From CAIYZT01 sp031385445 (GTDB lineage Bacteria > Pseudomonadota > Alphaproteobacteria > Rhodobacterales > Rhodobacteraceae), in NCBI GenBank assembly GCA_031385445.1, contig JANNBM010000024.1, positions 17,217 through 81,216 on the forward strand: 64,000 bases of DNA. Reading direction: 5' to 3'. Positions within the stretch are counted from its first letter, which is position 1. Every line of letters starts with the position of its first letter. Position numbers and translations under genes: made by a program. Positions 8,632 to 16,521 of this stretch are shown here, one piece after another. Under the pieces are notes generated by a model. It did not search any database, was not told the origin of the DNA, and saw nothing but the letters and a program-made list of their open reading frames with translations.

Positions 8632-9297
8632 TTAGAACGGGCAGGACGCCTCAAATCGGACCAACGCATTGGTATCGGGGTGATGGAGCGCCAGCGTTTC
8701 GGCGTGCAGCATCAGACGCGGCCAGGCGGCGGCCCCCGCCACATCATAAATCGGATCGCCCAGAATCACATGGCCAAGCGCCTGCATATGCACCCGCAGC
8801 TGATGGCTGCGCCCGGTCAGCGGCGACAGGCGAAGGCGCGTCTCGCCCTCGCCGCGCGCGATCACCTGCCAGTCGGTCTGCGCGGGGCGGCCGTTTTCAT
8901 GGTCAATCATCTGGCGCGGGCGGTTGGGCCAATCAGACCCCATCGGCAGGTCAATATGCCCGGCCTCGCCAGCGACCTCGCCCTTCACCCGCGCGAGATA
9001 CGTTTTCTGCGCCCGGCGCTTTTCAAATTCCTGCCCCAAAAATCCCTGCGCCTGTTTGGTGCGCGCAAAGATCATCACGCCCGAGGTGTCACAGTCCAGC
9101 CGGTGCACCAAAAGCGCATCCCAGCGCGCCGCCTGCAGCCGCCCGATCATACAGTCGCTGCGGCCTTCCAACTTGCCCGGAACCGAGAGCAGACCAGCGG
9201 GTTTGTCGACGACGACCAGATGCTTGTCTTCGTACAGCACCGCCAATGGCACATCGGGGGGATTGTAAATGAAATCGGGCAGCAAAGGGCGGATCAC
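8632..9297 (-). CDS. rluA: RluA-type rRNA/tRNA pseudouridine synthase
   Basis: The enzyme isomerises uridine to pseudouridine in structured RNA. HRLDCDTSG carries the catalytic aspartate (Asp68), followed by KTYLARV and the family motif GRSHQLRVHMQALGH...GDPIY. The length of 221 residues and the absence of an S4 domain match RluA, which modifies 23S U746 and tRNA U32 in E. coli, rather than RluC or RluD. The start is GTG, overlapping the homocysteine methyltransferase stop in GTGA, so the gene is translated from the same message. Target specificity is inferred from size and motif only. Confidence 0.88.
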   Translation of the reverse strand: MIRPLLPDFIYNPPDVPLAVLYEDKHLVVVDKPAGLLSVPGKLEGRSDCMIGRLQAARWDALLVHRLDCDTSGVMIFARTKQAQGFLGQEFEKRRAQKTYLARVKGEVAGEAGHIDLPMGSDWPNRPRQMIDHENGRPAQTDWQVIARGEGETRLRLSPLTGRSHQLRVHMQALGHVILGDPIYDVAGAAAWPRLMLHAETLALHHPDTNALVRFEASCPF

Positions 9298-10190
9298 AGG
9301 ATTTTATGCCCAGCTTCCACAAGCTTTTCAGACAGATAGCTGATATGCGTCGGTCCCACTTCGCAGCAACCACCGACAATTGTGGCCCCCATTGCCACCC
9401 ATTCCATCGCAAACGCGGCGTATTTTTCGGGGGTCAGATCGTGGCGATGGGTCAACTCCTTGACCGTCGGCGCGTCCTTCAGAAAATTCCCCGAAATATG
9501 GGTAAAGCCGTTGGCATAGGCGCCGAAGGGCAAGCCAAACGGTTTCAGCCCGGCCATCGCCGCCGCCATCGCCTCGGGAACCGAGCAGTTCGCCAGAACC
9601 GCCGCCACCGGATAGGCCGCCAGAACCCGCGCCAGATCGGCAATCTTTTCGCCCGAGCGCAGGCTCGATCCGTCGTGATCATCGACCGATATGGACAACC
9701 AGACCGGCTTGCCCGCCGCCTGCGCGCCCTTGACCGCGCCTTCGCACATCTCGATCGAGGCCATGGTTTCGATCAGGATCACATCAACATGTGGCCCAAG
9801 GATCGCGGCAATTTCGGCATATTTCGGGGCGGCTTCGGCCACGGGTTGGGTCACTTCAGGCCGATAAGACCCCACCAGCGGCCCCATCGAGCCCGCAATC
9901 AGCCCCCGGCCATGCGCGCCGCGCGCCTCATGCGCCTCGGCCAATGCGCGCAGGTGCAGGGCGTGGAACATATGGTCCAGCTCGAACCGTTCCAGCCGGT
10001 CATGGTGGATGGCATAGGTGTTTGTGGTGGCCGCGCTCGCCCCGGCTGCGAAATAATCAGCGTGAATATCGCGTACCATGCCGGGATGGTCGATCATCAC
10101 GCGGGTGGCCCAAAGCGGCGTCGGTTCATCCCCCGAACGGGCCACCAATTCCTGCCCCATGCCGCCGTCCAAAAGGGTGATCATCGCCAT
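9294..10190 (-). CDS. homocysteine S-methyltransferase family protein
   Basis: The 298-residue protein is a single zinc-dependent TIM barrel that transfers a methyl group to homocysteine. LLDGGMGQEL opens the barrel, and the zinc ligands are Cys202 (ANCS) and Cys275-Cys276 (GGCCEVGP). Size and motifs fit the S-methylmethionine/betaine-type family (MmuM) rather than full MetH. It lies between a LysE-type exporter gene (3 bases upstream) and rluA (4-bp overlap). The amino-acid exporter neighbour would fit methionine homeostasis, but the methyl donor is unknown. Confidence 0.87.
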   Translation of the reverse strand: MAMITLLDGGMGQELVARSGDEPTPLWATRVMIDHPGMVRDIHADYFAAGASAATTNTYAIHHDRLERFELDHMFHALHLRALAEAHEARGAHGRGLIAGSMGPLVGSYRPEVTQPVAEAAPKYAEIAAILGPHVDVILIETMASIEMCEGAVKGAQAAGKPVWLSISVDDHDGSSLRSGEKIADLARVLAAYPVAAVLANCSVPEAMAAAMAGLKPFGLPFGAYANGFTHISGNFLKDAPTVKELTHRHDLTPEKYAAFAMEWVAMGATIVGGCCEVGPTHISYLSEKLVEAGHKIL

Positions 10191-10193
10191 TGT

Positions 10194-10820
10194 CTACTCC
10201 ATCCAGATCAATTTCCCGGCAAGCGCCACAAAGACCAGCGCCGCAATCCGGTTCAGGATGCTTAAGCGTTGCGACAGAAATTGACCAGACAGCCCGGCAA
10301 GAAGGCCGTAGCCTGCGGTAACAAACGTGCCGGTCAGGGTGAAGATCAGGCCGAGGCCAAAGATTTGCCAGCCGACAGGGCCAAGGGCGGGGTTGGCAAA
10401 GGGGGTCAGAAAAACGAAGATGAAAAGCACGGTCTTTGGGTTGGCAAGGTTGACCCAGAAGGCGCCGCGCAGGGCCTTGGCCGCCGCCCCGGCGCCGGTT
10501 TTCAGGGTTGAGGCGGGCGGTGCGGTCCAGCTTTTCCAAGCGACATAAAGCAGATAGGCCGCCCCGCCCAGGCGCAGAACGCTCAGGCTGGCCGGATGGG
10601 CCCGCACCAGCGCGGCAAGGCCAAGGGCGGCGAGCGAGACGTTCACCAGCGAGCCGATCCCGGTGCCAATCCCCGCCGCCACCCCGGCGCGCGGGCCACC
10701 TTGCAGGCCGCTCGCGGCGGCGAAAAGCACGTCCGAGCCGGGCGCAAAGTTCAGCGCCAGCCCGGCGAGGGTGAAGGCAATCAGATCGGGCCAGGGCAGG
10801 GGGAACAAAAGCTGCAGCAT
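10194..10820 (-). CDS. LysE/RhtB family amino-acid exporter
   Basis: This 208-residue inner-membrane protein has about six hydrophobic segments and the family signature near its start (LALNFAPGSDVLFAAASG, a PG-D variant), with FWVNLANPKTVLF in the middle. The family exports amino acids such as lysine, threonine or homoserine lactones. The frame is open to 10913, but that extension is charged and unlike the family. ATG 10820 begins directly before the first membrane segment. It leads the homocysteine methyltransferase and rluA genes and is divergent from a VOC gene. Confidence 0.85.
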   Translation of the reverse strand: MLQLLFPLPWPDLIAFTLAGLALNFAPGSDVLFAAASGLQGGPRAGVAAGIGTGIGSLVNVSLAALGLAALVRAHPASLSVLRLGGAAYLLYVAWKSWTAPPASTLKTGAGAAAKALRGAFWVNLANPKTVLFIFVFLTPFANPALGPVGWQIFGLGLIFTLTGTFVTAGYGLLAGLSGQFLSQRLSILNRIAALVFVALAGKLIWME

Positions 10821-10911
10821 GGGGACACAATCGGGGCGCGGGCGGCACAAATCAAGACTTGTCATTTGACGGGGCAGGCGGGGCGCGTCACGTTCGTTCC
10901 AGAGGTGCCTC

Positions 10912-11337
10912 ATGGATTACGAAACCATCCCCGCCGCCGAATTTGGCCATTCCCTGACCGCGATCACGGTGAACCTTTTGTGCCGAGACGTCGGGCGCGA
11001 GGTGGCGTTTGTGGTGCAAGTCTTCGGGATGACCGCCCACCAAACCTCTGCCGATTTCGCGCTTGTTTTGCATGGCGGCCAGCCGCTTCAACTGCATTCC
11101 GACGCCGCCTATCGCAATCATCCCTTGCCCTCGCTGCTGCCCGAATCCGGCCCGCGCGGCGGCGGGATCGAGGTGCGCCTGCACGAGGCGGACCCGGACG
11201 AGGCGGCGGCGCGGGCGGCGGTGTTTGCCGGCGCGGTGGTGCTTCAGCCGCCGATCGACAAGCCCGCCCATGGCTTGCGCGAGGCGGTGATCCTGTCGCC
11301 CTCAGGCTATGCCTTTGTGCCCTCGCGGCGGATTTAG
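10912..11337 (+). CDS. VOC (glyoxalase/bleomycin-resistance fold) protein
   Basis: The 141-residue protein shows the paired beta-alpha-beta-beta-beta modules of the vicinal oxygen chelate fold: TAITVNLLCRDVGREVAFVVQVFGM at the start and GYAFVPSRRI at the end, where ligands usually sit. The family includes glyoxalases, dioxygenases and antibiotic-binding proteins, and this member cannot be placed more closely. It is transcribed alone, divergent from the LysE gene across about 90 bases. Confidence 0.7.
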   Translation: MDYETIPAAEFGHSLTAITVNLLCRDVGREVAFVVQVFGMTAHQTSADFALVLHGGQPLQLHSDAAYRNHPLPSLLPESGPRGGGIEVRLHEADPDEAAARAAVFAGAVVLQPPIDKPAHGLREAVILSPSGYAFVPSRRI

Positions 11338-11431
11338 CCGGGATTGGTTTTCACAAAAAAAGAATACCGGGAACCGCGTTCGAGCGTGCTGTGCGGCAGT
11401 GATTTCCGGTTTCGGTGAAATCCATCCCGCC

Positions 11432-12163
11432 TCAGACCTGCGGCAGCCCGTCGTCCAAGTCGTAATAATCGCCCTTGTCCGCTGCGAAATAGTGCCGCAC
11501 CAGATGCCCCCCGGTCGGATTGTCGATCACCCCGGCCTCCACCGAAAAAACCGCGCCCTTCACGTAAGTCACCCCGGACCCGCAGGTCGGGCAAAAATGG
11601 CGCAGCCCGCCGTTTGGATAAGCGTAGTCGCGAAGGTGCCTGGTTTCCCAGACAATCGCCGCCGGGTGCGCTTCAAAACTGGCCGAAAAATGGCCGGACG
11701 CCTTGCGGCACTGGGTGCAATGACAGCCCCAAACCTCACCCATTGGCCCCGGCAACGTAAACCGATTGGCCCCGCAAAGACATGATCCGTGCAGCACCTC
11801 GGCGTGAACCGGCGCGGCGGTGTAATAGTCGCCGGCGTCCGCTGAAAACCAATCCTCGGCGCTGCAAAGCCCGCTCGGCCCGTCCAATGCGCCCGCCGCA
11901 AAGCTGATCCGGTCCTCGGCCAGAGGTTTCCAGAACAGCGACGCGCTGCACCGTTCGCAAAACCCGCGCTCGGCCACATCGGACGCACGATACCAGCGCA
12001 GCGTTTCAGTTTTTGTCAGCTGAAATCCGGCCAAAGGCACCGAAGATGCCGCCCAGTAATGCCCCGACCATTTGCGGCATTGTGTGCAATGACAGGGGAT
12101 CGCTTGGCGCAGCGGGCCGCTCACCTCAAATTCAACGCCGCCGCAATGACAAGAGCCCCTCAT
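11432..12163 (-). CDS. tandem two-domain GFA/CENP-V zinc protein
   Basis: Two copies of the glutathione-dependent formaldehyde-activating (GFA) zinc fold lie in one 243-residue chain. Copy 1 has GSCHCGGVEF, CHCTQCRKWSG and CERCSASLFW. Copy 2 has GSCLCGANRF, CHCTQCRKASG and CPTCGSGVTY. Each fold normally binds two zinc ions and stands alone at 110-150 residues. Catalysis of S-hydroxymethylglutathione formation by the family is disputed, so the activity is uncertain. The frame is open to 12397, but MRGSCHCGG at 12163 is the natural start and overlaps the msrC stop in ATGA. It is translationally coupled to msrC. Confidence 0.9.
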   Translation of the reverse strand: MRGSCHCGGVEFEVSGPLRQAIPCHCTQCRKWSGHYWAASSVPLAGFQLTKTETLRWYRASDVAERGFCERCSASLFWKPLAEDRISFAAGALDGPSGLCSAEDWFSADAGDYYTAAPVHAEVLHGSCLCGANRFTLPGPMGEVWGCHCTQCRKASGHFSASFEAHPAAIVWETRHLRDYAYPNGGLRHFCPTCGSGVTYVKGAVFSVEAGVIDNPTGGHLVRHYFAADKGDYYDLDDGLPQV

Positions 12164-12612
12164 TGCGCGCCCGCGAACACCTCGGCGAGCAGCGGCACCA
12201 GCCAATCCTCGTCGGCTTTGGTAAAGGCGGCGGGCGTGTCGCTGTCGATATCCAGCACCCCCAAAAGCCGCCCGGCGCCATTCCAGACGGGAAGAACCAA
12301 CTCGGACCGGGTCGAAGAGGCGCAGGCGATATGGCCGGGGAAGGCGTCGACATCGGGCACATTTTGCACCTGGCCCGTGCGCGCGCAGGCCCCGCAAACC
12401 CCGCGCGAAAACGGGATCACAAGGCAGCCATGACCGCCCTGATAGGGCCCGATTTTGAGAATTTCAGGCCCAGTGACCCGGTAAAACCCGGTCCAATCGG
12501 CAAAGGGATGGGCGTGATGCACCTCGCAGGCGAAGGTTGCCATCAGCGCGACGGCATCCGTCTCGCCTTCGCACAGCGCGCGGATGGCATTTGTAACCTC
12601 TTGATCGTTCAT
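12160..12612 (-). CDS. msrC: free methionine-(R)-sulfoxide reductase (GAF domain)
   Basis: This 150-residue single GAF domain matches fRMsr, which reduces free methionine-R-sulfoxide using thioredoxin. The diagnostic stretches are ADWTGFYR, IPFSRGVCGA and VDAFPGHIAC followed by SELVLPV and GVLDIDS. The catalytic and resolving cysteines lie in GVCG and HIAC. One further cysteine follows at GAC, near where E. coli MsrC has its third. It sits between gammaglutamyltransferase (1 base apart) and the GFA protein (4-bp overlap), an operon with a thiol-redox theme. Confidence 0.92.
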   Translation of the reverse strand: MNDQEVTNAIRALCEGETDAVALMATFACEVHHAHPFADWTGFYRVTGPEILKIGPYQGGHGCLVIPFSRGVCGACARTGQVQNVPDVDAFPGHIACASSTRSELVLPVWNGAGRLLGVLDIDSDTPAAFTKADEDWLVPLLAEVFAGAQ

Positions 12613-12613
12613 C

Positions 12614-14185
12614 CTAATACCCCAAAGCGCAACCGTCTTTGCGCGGATCCGATCCGCCCATCAGCCCGCCATTATCCCCAATCACAATCGCCTGCGCCCC
12701 GCCAATCGGCTCCGGCGAGACACGAACCTCGTGCCCCATTTCGGCCAGCTCCGCTTGAACCTGGCCCGAATAGCCACGTTCTACCATCATCCCCTCCGCC
12801 CCCGAAAAACAGCGCGGCGCGTCGATGGCATCTTGCAGGTCCATGCCGAAATCTTCGAGGTTCGTCACCAGCCGCGCATGGCCGCAAGGCTGATACGCGC
12901 CGCCCATCACGCCAAAGGGCATCACCACCCGGCCCGCCCGTTTGATCATCCCCGGGATGATCGTGTGCATCGGCCGCTTGCCGCCGCCCGCCTCGTTCGG
13001 ATGACCTTCTTCCAGCGTAAACCCCGCACCCCGGTTTTGAAAATTGATCCCGAACCTGGCGGAGGCAATCCCCGCGCCAAAGCCCCAGAAGACCGAATAA
13101 ATCAGGCTGACCGCCATCCGGTCACGGTCCACCACGGTGATATAGACCGTGTCCTTGTGCACCGCCTCGGTCAGGGGCCGCGCCTTGGCCATTGCGCGTT
13201 TGGGGTCGATCAGCGCGGCCAGCTTTTCGGCGGTCTGCGGCGCCAGCATGTGGTCCAGCCGCGCGGTTTGGTTCGCGATGAACCGGTCGCGCGCGTCATA
13301 AGCCAGCTTTGCCGCCTCCGCCTCGATATGCGCGCGCTGTGTGCCGAAGGGGTCCATCGCGGCCAGATCGAAATGCGACAGAATGTTCAGCATCAAAATC
13401 GCCGTCGCGCCTTGGCCGTTTGGCGGATGTTCGAACAATTCCATACCCTTGTAAGGGCCGCTGACCGGCTCGCCAAAGCTGCACTGCGTGGCGGCCAGAT
13501 CATCGTGGGAGTGGCTGCCGCCAAGGGCACGCAGGGAGGTGATCATGTCGTCGGCCACCTCGCCTTCGTAAAAACCGGCGCGGCCTTCACGGGCGACGCG
13601 GCGCAGAACCTCGGCCTGACCGGGGGCGCGAAAGAGGTCGCCGGGTTTTGGCGGGCCATCATTGCCCAGATAAAATCGCCGCGCATCGCCGGTCAGGGCG
13701 GGCGCATCTTCGGCCCAGTCAAAGGCGACGCGCGGGGCGACGGGCACGCCCTCGTCGGCATAGCGGATCGCGGGGGCAAGCACGCGGTCCAGCCCCATCT
13801 TGCCCCAATCGCCGTTCAGACGGCAAAAGGCATCGACCGCGCCGGGCATCGTGACGGCCTGAATGCCGCGCAATGGCACCTTTTCATGGCCCTGCGCGCG
13901 CATCGCGGCCGCCGACAGGCCCGCAGGCGCGCGGCCTGATCCGTTCAGCGCGATGATCCGCTCTTGGCCCGCCGGTTTGATCAGTGCAAAGCAATCGCCG
14001 CCGATCCCGGTCATCTGCGGCTCGCAAATACCCAGCAAGACCGCGCCCGCAATCGCCGCATCCGCCGCGTTGCCGCCTGCTTCCAGAACCTCGACCGCCA
14101 CTTTAGCGGCCAGTGGATGAGATGTCGCTGCCATTCCGTTCACCGCGTAAACCGCTGAACGCCCCGGCATATGAAAATCGCGCAT
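12614..14185 (-). CDS. gamma-glutamyltransferase family protein
   Basis: The 523-residue N-terminal-nucleophile hydrolase would cleave gamma-glutamyl bonds such as in glutathione. The expected self-cleavage/nucleophile site is Thr346 in HKDTVYITVVDRD, and substrate loops appear as FWGFGAGI and the GGAYQPCGHARLV glycine region. The N-terminus (MRDFHMPGRSAVYAVNGMAATSHPLA) has no signal peptide, so unlike E. coli Ggt it is probably cytoplasmic. Members of this subgroup often act on other gamma-glutamyl compounds. It is the first gene of the ggt-msrC-GFA unit. Confidence 0.88.
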   Translation of the reverse strand: MRDFHMPGRSAVYAVNGMAATSHPLAAKVAVEVLEAGGNAADAAIAGAVLLGICEPQMTGIGGDCFALIKPAGQERIIALNGSGRAPAGLSAAAMRAQGHEKVPLRGIQAVTMPGAVDAFCRLNGDWGKMGLDRVLAPAIRYADEGVPVAPRVAFDWAEDAPALTGDARRFYLGNDGPPKPGDLFRAPGQAEVLRRVAREGRAGFYEGEVADDMITSLRALGGSHSHDDLAATQCSFGEPVSGPYKGMELFEHPPNGQGATAILMLNILSHFDLAAMDPFGTQRAHIEAEAAKLAYDARDRFIANQTARLDHMLAPQTAEKLAALIDPKRAMAKARPLTEAVHKDTVYITVVDRDRMAVSLIYSVFWGFGAGIASARFGINFQNRGAGFTLEEGHPNEAGGGKRPMHTIIPGMIKRAGRVVMPFGVMGGAYQPCGHARLVTNLEDFGMDLQDAIDAPRCFSGAEGMMVERGYSGQVQAELAEMGHEVRVSPEPIGGAQAIVIGDNGGLMGGSDPRKDGCALGY

Positions 14186-14340
14186 GCTGTACTCCCTTTG
14201 GCCGCAGCCTAGGCAGGTTGCGCAGGGATTCCAAGATGGCTGGGGGGGGGCGGACCGACCGGCGATGACGTTTGAACAGCGCGAACACCTTTTCAGACGC
14301 GCCGTTGAAAACCGGGCATCTTCGACAGTTGGTGTTAGTG

Positions 14341-14387
14341 CCTCGACGTCGTCAACTGGGTGGGGGCAAAGATCAACGACGTCGAGG
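14341..14387. repeat. perfect 12-bp inverted repeat in an intergenic gap
   Basis: CCTCGACGTCGT (14341-14352) and ACGACGTCGAGG (14376-14387) are exact reverse complements, separated by 23 bases. Each arm contains the self-palindrome CGACGTCG. The surrounding 289-base gap (14186-14474) between the ggt start and the anti-sigma stop holds no credible gene. No T-run follows the hairpin on either strand, so a simple terminator is unlikely. It may be an operator, a processed RNA hairpin or a remnant of a mobile element. Confidence 0.6.
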
Positions 14388-14474
14388 GAAGCTTTATGCA
14401 GCTACAGGGATCAAGATGCCCTTGTTCCAAGGCGGCAATGGGAGTGAATTAAGGCAATTTGGTGTCAGTTATTC

Positions 14475-14999
14475 TTAATCCGCATCAATATCGACGACGT
14501 TCAACGATTGCACCGGAACCGAGAAACGCAAATGGTTGCGATTGTCCAGGCGTTCATAGCTGAGATCCTGCGTCAGGGTGCGAATCAGGAACCAGCCAAA
14601 TCCCCCCTCTGGCAAATCATCGGGGTCCAGTGGCGCAAGCTCGCCCTTGGGCATCTGAAGATCGGGCATCGGCGCCCCCTGATCATAGACCGATACGACA
14701 AGCTGATCCGGCCGGCGGGAGATGTAAATGCGGATCGGACCCGGCCCATCGCGGTAGGCGTGTTCGACCACATTGTTCAAAACCTCGGCCAGGATGATTT
14801 CCAACGAGCCGCGGGTATCTTCGGTCAGCCCCGCCACCGAGGGCTTGGCCATCAACACCCGCAGCCCGTCATGGACCGAAGCGTTGTCGCCGTTCAGGAC
14901 CAGATTGATCGCGCCTTCGCGTGGAAGGACTGGCTGTTCGGGAAAGCTGTGTAAGATCCGCTCACCCTGCATTCCGCAATCCTTCGGGAAGGCTGGCAT
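14475..14999 (-). CDS. RsbW-like anti-sigma factor / serine kinase (HATPase_c_2)
   Basis: The protein has the GHKL ATPase fold of partner-switching kinases: an N box at ILAEVLNNVVEHAY (about 69-82), a G1-like YDQGAPMP and a G2 at EGGFGWFLI. In the known paradigm such a kinase binds a sigma factor or another target and phosphorylates a STAS antagonist. The STAS gene lies directly upstream, overlapping by 38 bases if ATG 14999 is used, or 11 bases if the alternative ATG 14972 (MQGERILHS) is used. No sigma factor or PP2C phosphatase is encoded nearby, so the target is unknown. Confidence 0.87.
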   Translation of the reverse strand: MPAFPKDCGMQGERILHSFPEQPVLPREGAINLVLNGDNASVHDGLRVLMAKPSVAGLTEDTRGSLEIILAEVLNNVVEHAYRDGPGPIRIYISRRPDQLVVSVYDQGAPMPDLQMPKGELAPLDPDDLPEGGFGWFLIRTLTQDLSYERLDNRNHLRFSVPVQSLNVVDIDAD

Positions 15000-15297
15000 G
15001 AATCGTGAAGATCGAATCCATGCGCGTCAGGCGAAACACCTTTTCCACCGTGGGGGTCAGCCCGGAAAGTTCCAACTTTCGGCCCGGTCCAAGCGCCTTC
15101 ATCGCGACCACAACGGCGCCAAGGCCAGAACTGTCCAGAAAGGCGACGGTCGACAAATCAAGCACCACCCGCGCATGGGCGGTCTGGGTCAGCTCGCGCA
15201 TGGTGTCTTTGAAATGAACGGCGCCTGCGGCATCAATCCGGTCACTGGGGACGCAGATCAAAAGATAGTCTACCATGTCCTTGGAATACATTGTCAT
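14962..15297 (-). CDS. STAS-domain anti-anti-sigma factor
   Basis: The 111-residue protein is a single STAS domain. The conserved loop VVLDLSTVAFLDSSGLGAVV carries the serine (DSSGLG) that a partner kinase phosphorylates to switch off binding. It is followed by and overlaps the RsbW-like kinase gene, a classic partner-switching pair. In alphaproteobacteria such pairs control general stress, motility or biofilm output through varied targets, so naming a pathway here would be a guess. Confidence 0.9.
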   Translation of the reverse strand: MTMYSKDMVDYLLICVPSDRIDAAGAVHFKDTMRELTQTAHARVVLDLSTVAFLDSSGLGAVVVAMKALGPGRKLELSGLTPTVEKVFRLTRMDSIFTIHASLPEGLRNAG

Positions 15298-15367
15298 CTC
15301 ACTTTCAGAAGGGTCTACCGACGAAAGTAAGGCAAAGAAATTACGGAAAGGTAACCGCGGGCTGAAA

Positions 15368-15697
15368 TCAGTTCAGCTGGTATTGCAGGGGGTACATGCC
15401 ATCTTCGAAATCGCCGAACAGATCGGGCAGATCGGGGTGGCTGACCGGCTCCCCTGTCTCGTCGGGGATCAGATTCTGCTCGGACACGTAGGCCACATAA
15501 TAGCTTTGGTCATTTTCGGCGAGCAGATGATAAAACGGCTGGTCCTTGGACGGGCGGCTTTCCTCGGGGATGTTCTGATACCATTCTTCGGTGTTTGAAA
15601 ACATGGCGTCCACGTCAAACACAACGCCCCGAAAGGTTTGCTTGCGATGACGCAAGACCTGACCGATGGCATATTTCGCGTCTGTCTTAAGCATCAT
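15368..15697 (-). CDS. hspQ: HspQ (YccV-like, hemimethylated-DNA-binding family)
   Basis: This 109-residue protein matches HspQ, a heat-shock protein that in enterobacteria modulates Lon specificity and binds hemimethylated oriC DNA. The family signature is visible: KYAIGQVLRHRKQTFRGVVFDVD near the start, then EEWYQNIP and QPFYHLLAEND...AYVSEQNL. The frame is open to 15751, but GGGGGA stands five bases before the double ATG at 15697/15694, so 15697 is chosen. It is divergent from a lytic-transglycosylase lipoprotein gene. Confidence 0.88.
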   Translation of the reverse strand: MMLKTDAKYAIGQVLRHRKQTFRGVVFDVDAMFSNTEEWYQNIPEESRPSKDQPFYHLLAENDQSYYVAYVSEQNLIPDETGEPVSHPDLPDLFGDFEDGMYPLQYQLN

Positions 15698-15771
15698 GAT
15701 ATGTCCCCCGACGGTGTATTTTAACCTCAGTTGGGGTGCGGTGTCCATCATCTGCGGCGCTGCGGGGGCGA

Positions 15772-15819
15772 AACAATCGGCGGCGATTGTTCAGGCTGCC
15801 CGCGCGAGTCCGCTCGCGC
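15772..15819. repeat. two adjacent perfect hairpins in a divergent intergenic region
   Basis: AACAATCG-GCGG-CGATTGTT (15772-15791, 8-bp stem) is followed by GCGCGAG-TCCG-CTCGCGC (15802-15819, 7-bp stem). Both have four-base loops and neither is followed by a T-run. They lie between hspQ and the lipoprotein gene, where promoters for both should be, so they may be operators or form structure in a 5' leader. Confidence 0.5.
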
Positions 15820-15906
15820 AGAAATGATGCCCTGGCGCTTTGCCCCCATTTGCACAGGGCAAAAAATGCCCTATGCTGCCAAAAAACAAGACCGCACGAG
15901 GGGCCC

Positions 15907-16485
15907 ATGAGCAGAACCTTACGTGCGTCGATCCTCTTGCTGTTTCTCGCCTCATGTGGCGGCGGCAAGTTTTCGGCGCCTCGCAACTTGGACGACGCCT
16001 GTGCGATCGTCAACCAACGCCCGGAATATCTGCGGGCCTTCAAGGCGACCGAACGCAAATGGGGTGTTCCGGTCAACGTGCAGATGGCCACGATTTATCA
16101 GGAATCCAAATTCATCGGCAATGCCCGCACGCCGCACAAATATGCGCTTGGGATCATTCCGATGGGGCGGCAATCGTCGGCATACGGGTATTCGCAGGCG
16201 CTGGATGGCACCTGGGATGAATATCGGGACGAAGAGGGCGGACGCGGCGCCCGGCGCGACCGGATCGGTGATGCCTCCGATTTCATGGGCTGGTATATGG
16301 CTCAAAGCCAGGAAACCTTGGGCATTCCGCTTTGGGACGCGGAAAACCACTATTTGGCCTATCACGAAGGCCGCACTGGCTTTGCCAATCAAAGCTATAA
16401 CTCCAAGCCTTGGTTGATCGAAGTCGCCGATGAGGTGGGCCAAAGATCAGAGCTTTATGCCGCACAGCTTGCCGGGTGCCGTTAG
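15907..16485 (+). CDS. lytic transglycosylase-like (SLT-fold) lipoprotein
   Basis: The 192-residue protein has a lipoprotein signal (LLLFLASC, lipidated Cys17) and a lysozyme-like core. MATIYQESKF contains the glutamate expected to cleave peptidoglycan glycan strands, and SSAYGYSQALDGTWDEY and HYLAYHEGRTGF follow, as in SLT-type transglycosylases. It should sit on the outer-membrane inner leaflet facing the periplasm. The frame is open upstream to 15736, but ATG 15907 (MSRTLRAS) starts exactly at the signal peptide. Confidence 0.85.
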   Translation: MSRTLRASILLLFLASCGGGKFSAPRNLDDACAIVNQRPEYLRAFKATERKWGVPVNVQMATIYQESKFIGNARTPHKYALGIIPMGRQSSAYGYSQALDGTWDEYRDEEGGRGARRDRIGDASDFMGWYMAQSQETLGIPLWDAENHYLAYHEGRTGFANQSYNSKPWLIEVADEVGQRSELYAAQLAGCR

Positions 16486-16521
16486 GCGTATCTGCCACCT
16501 TCGCCAAAATAGGACGCTGAT

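Noticed and set aside
11432..12397. Longer N-terminus of the GFA protein
   Set aside because: The first 78 residues are Arg/Gly-rich, overlap the msrC gene and lack any GFA feature; ATG 12163 fits the ATGA coupling.
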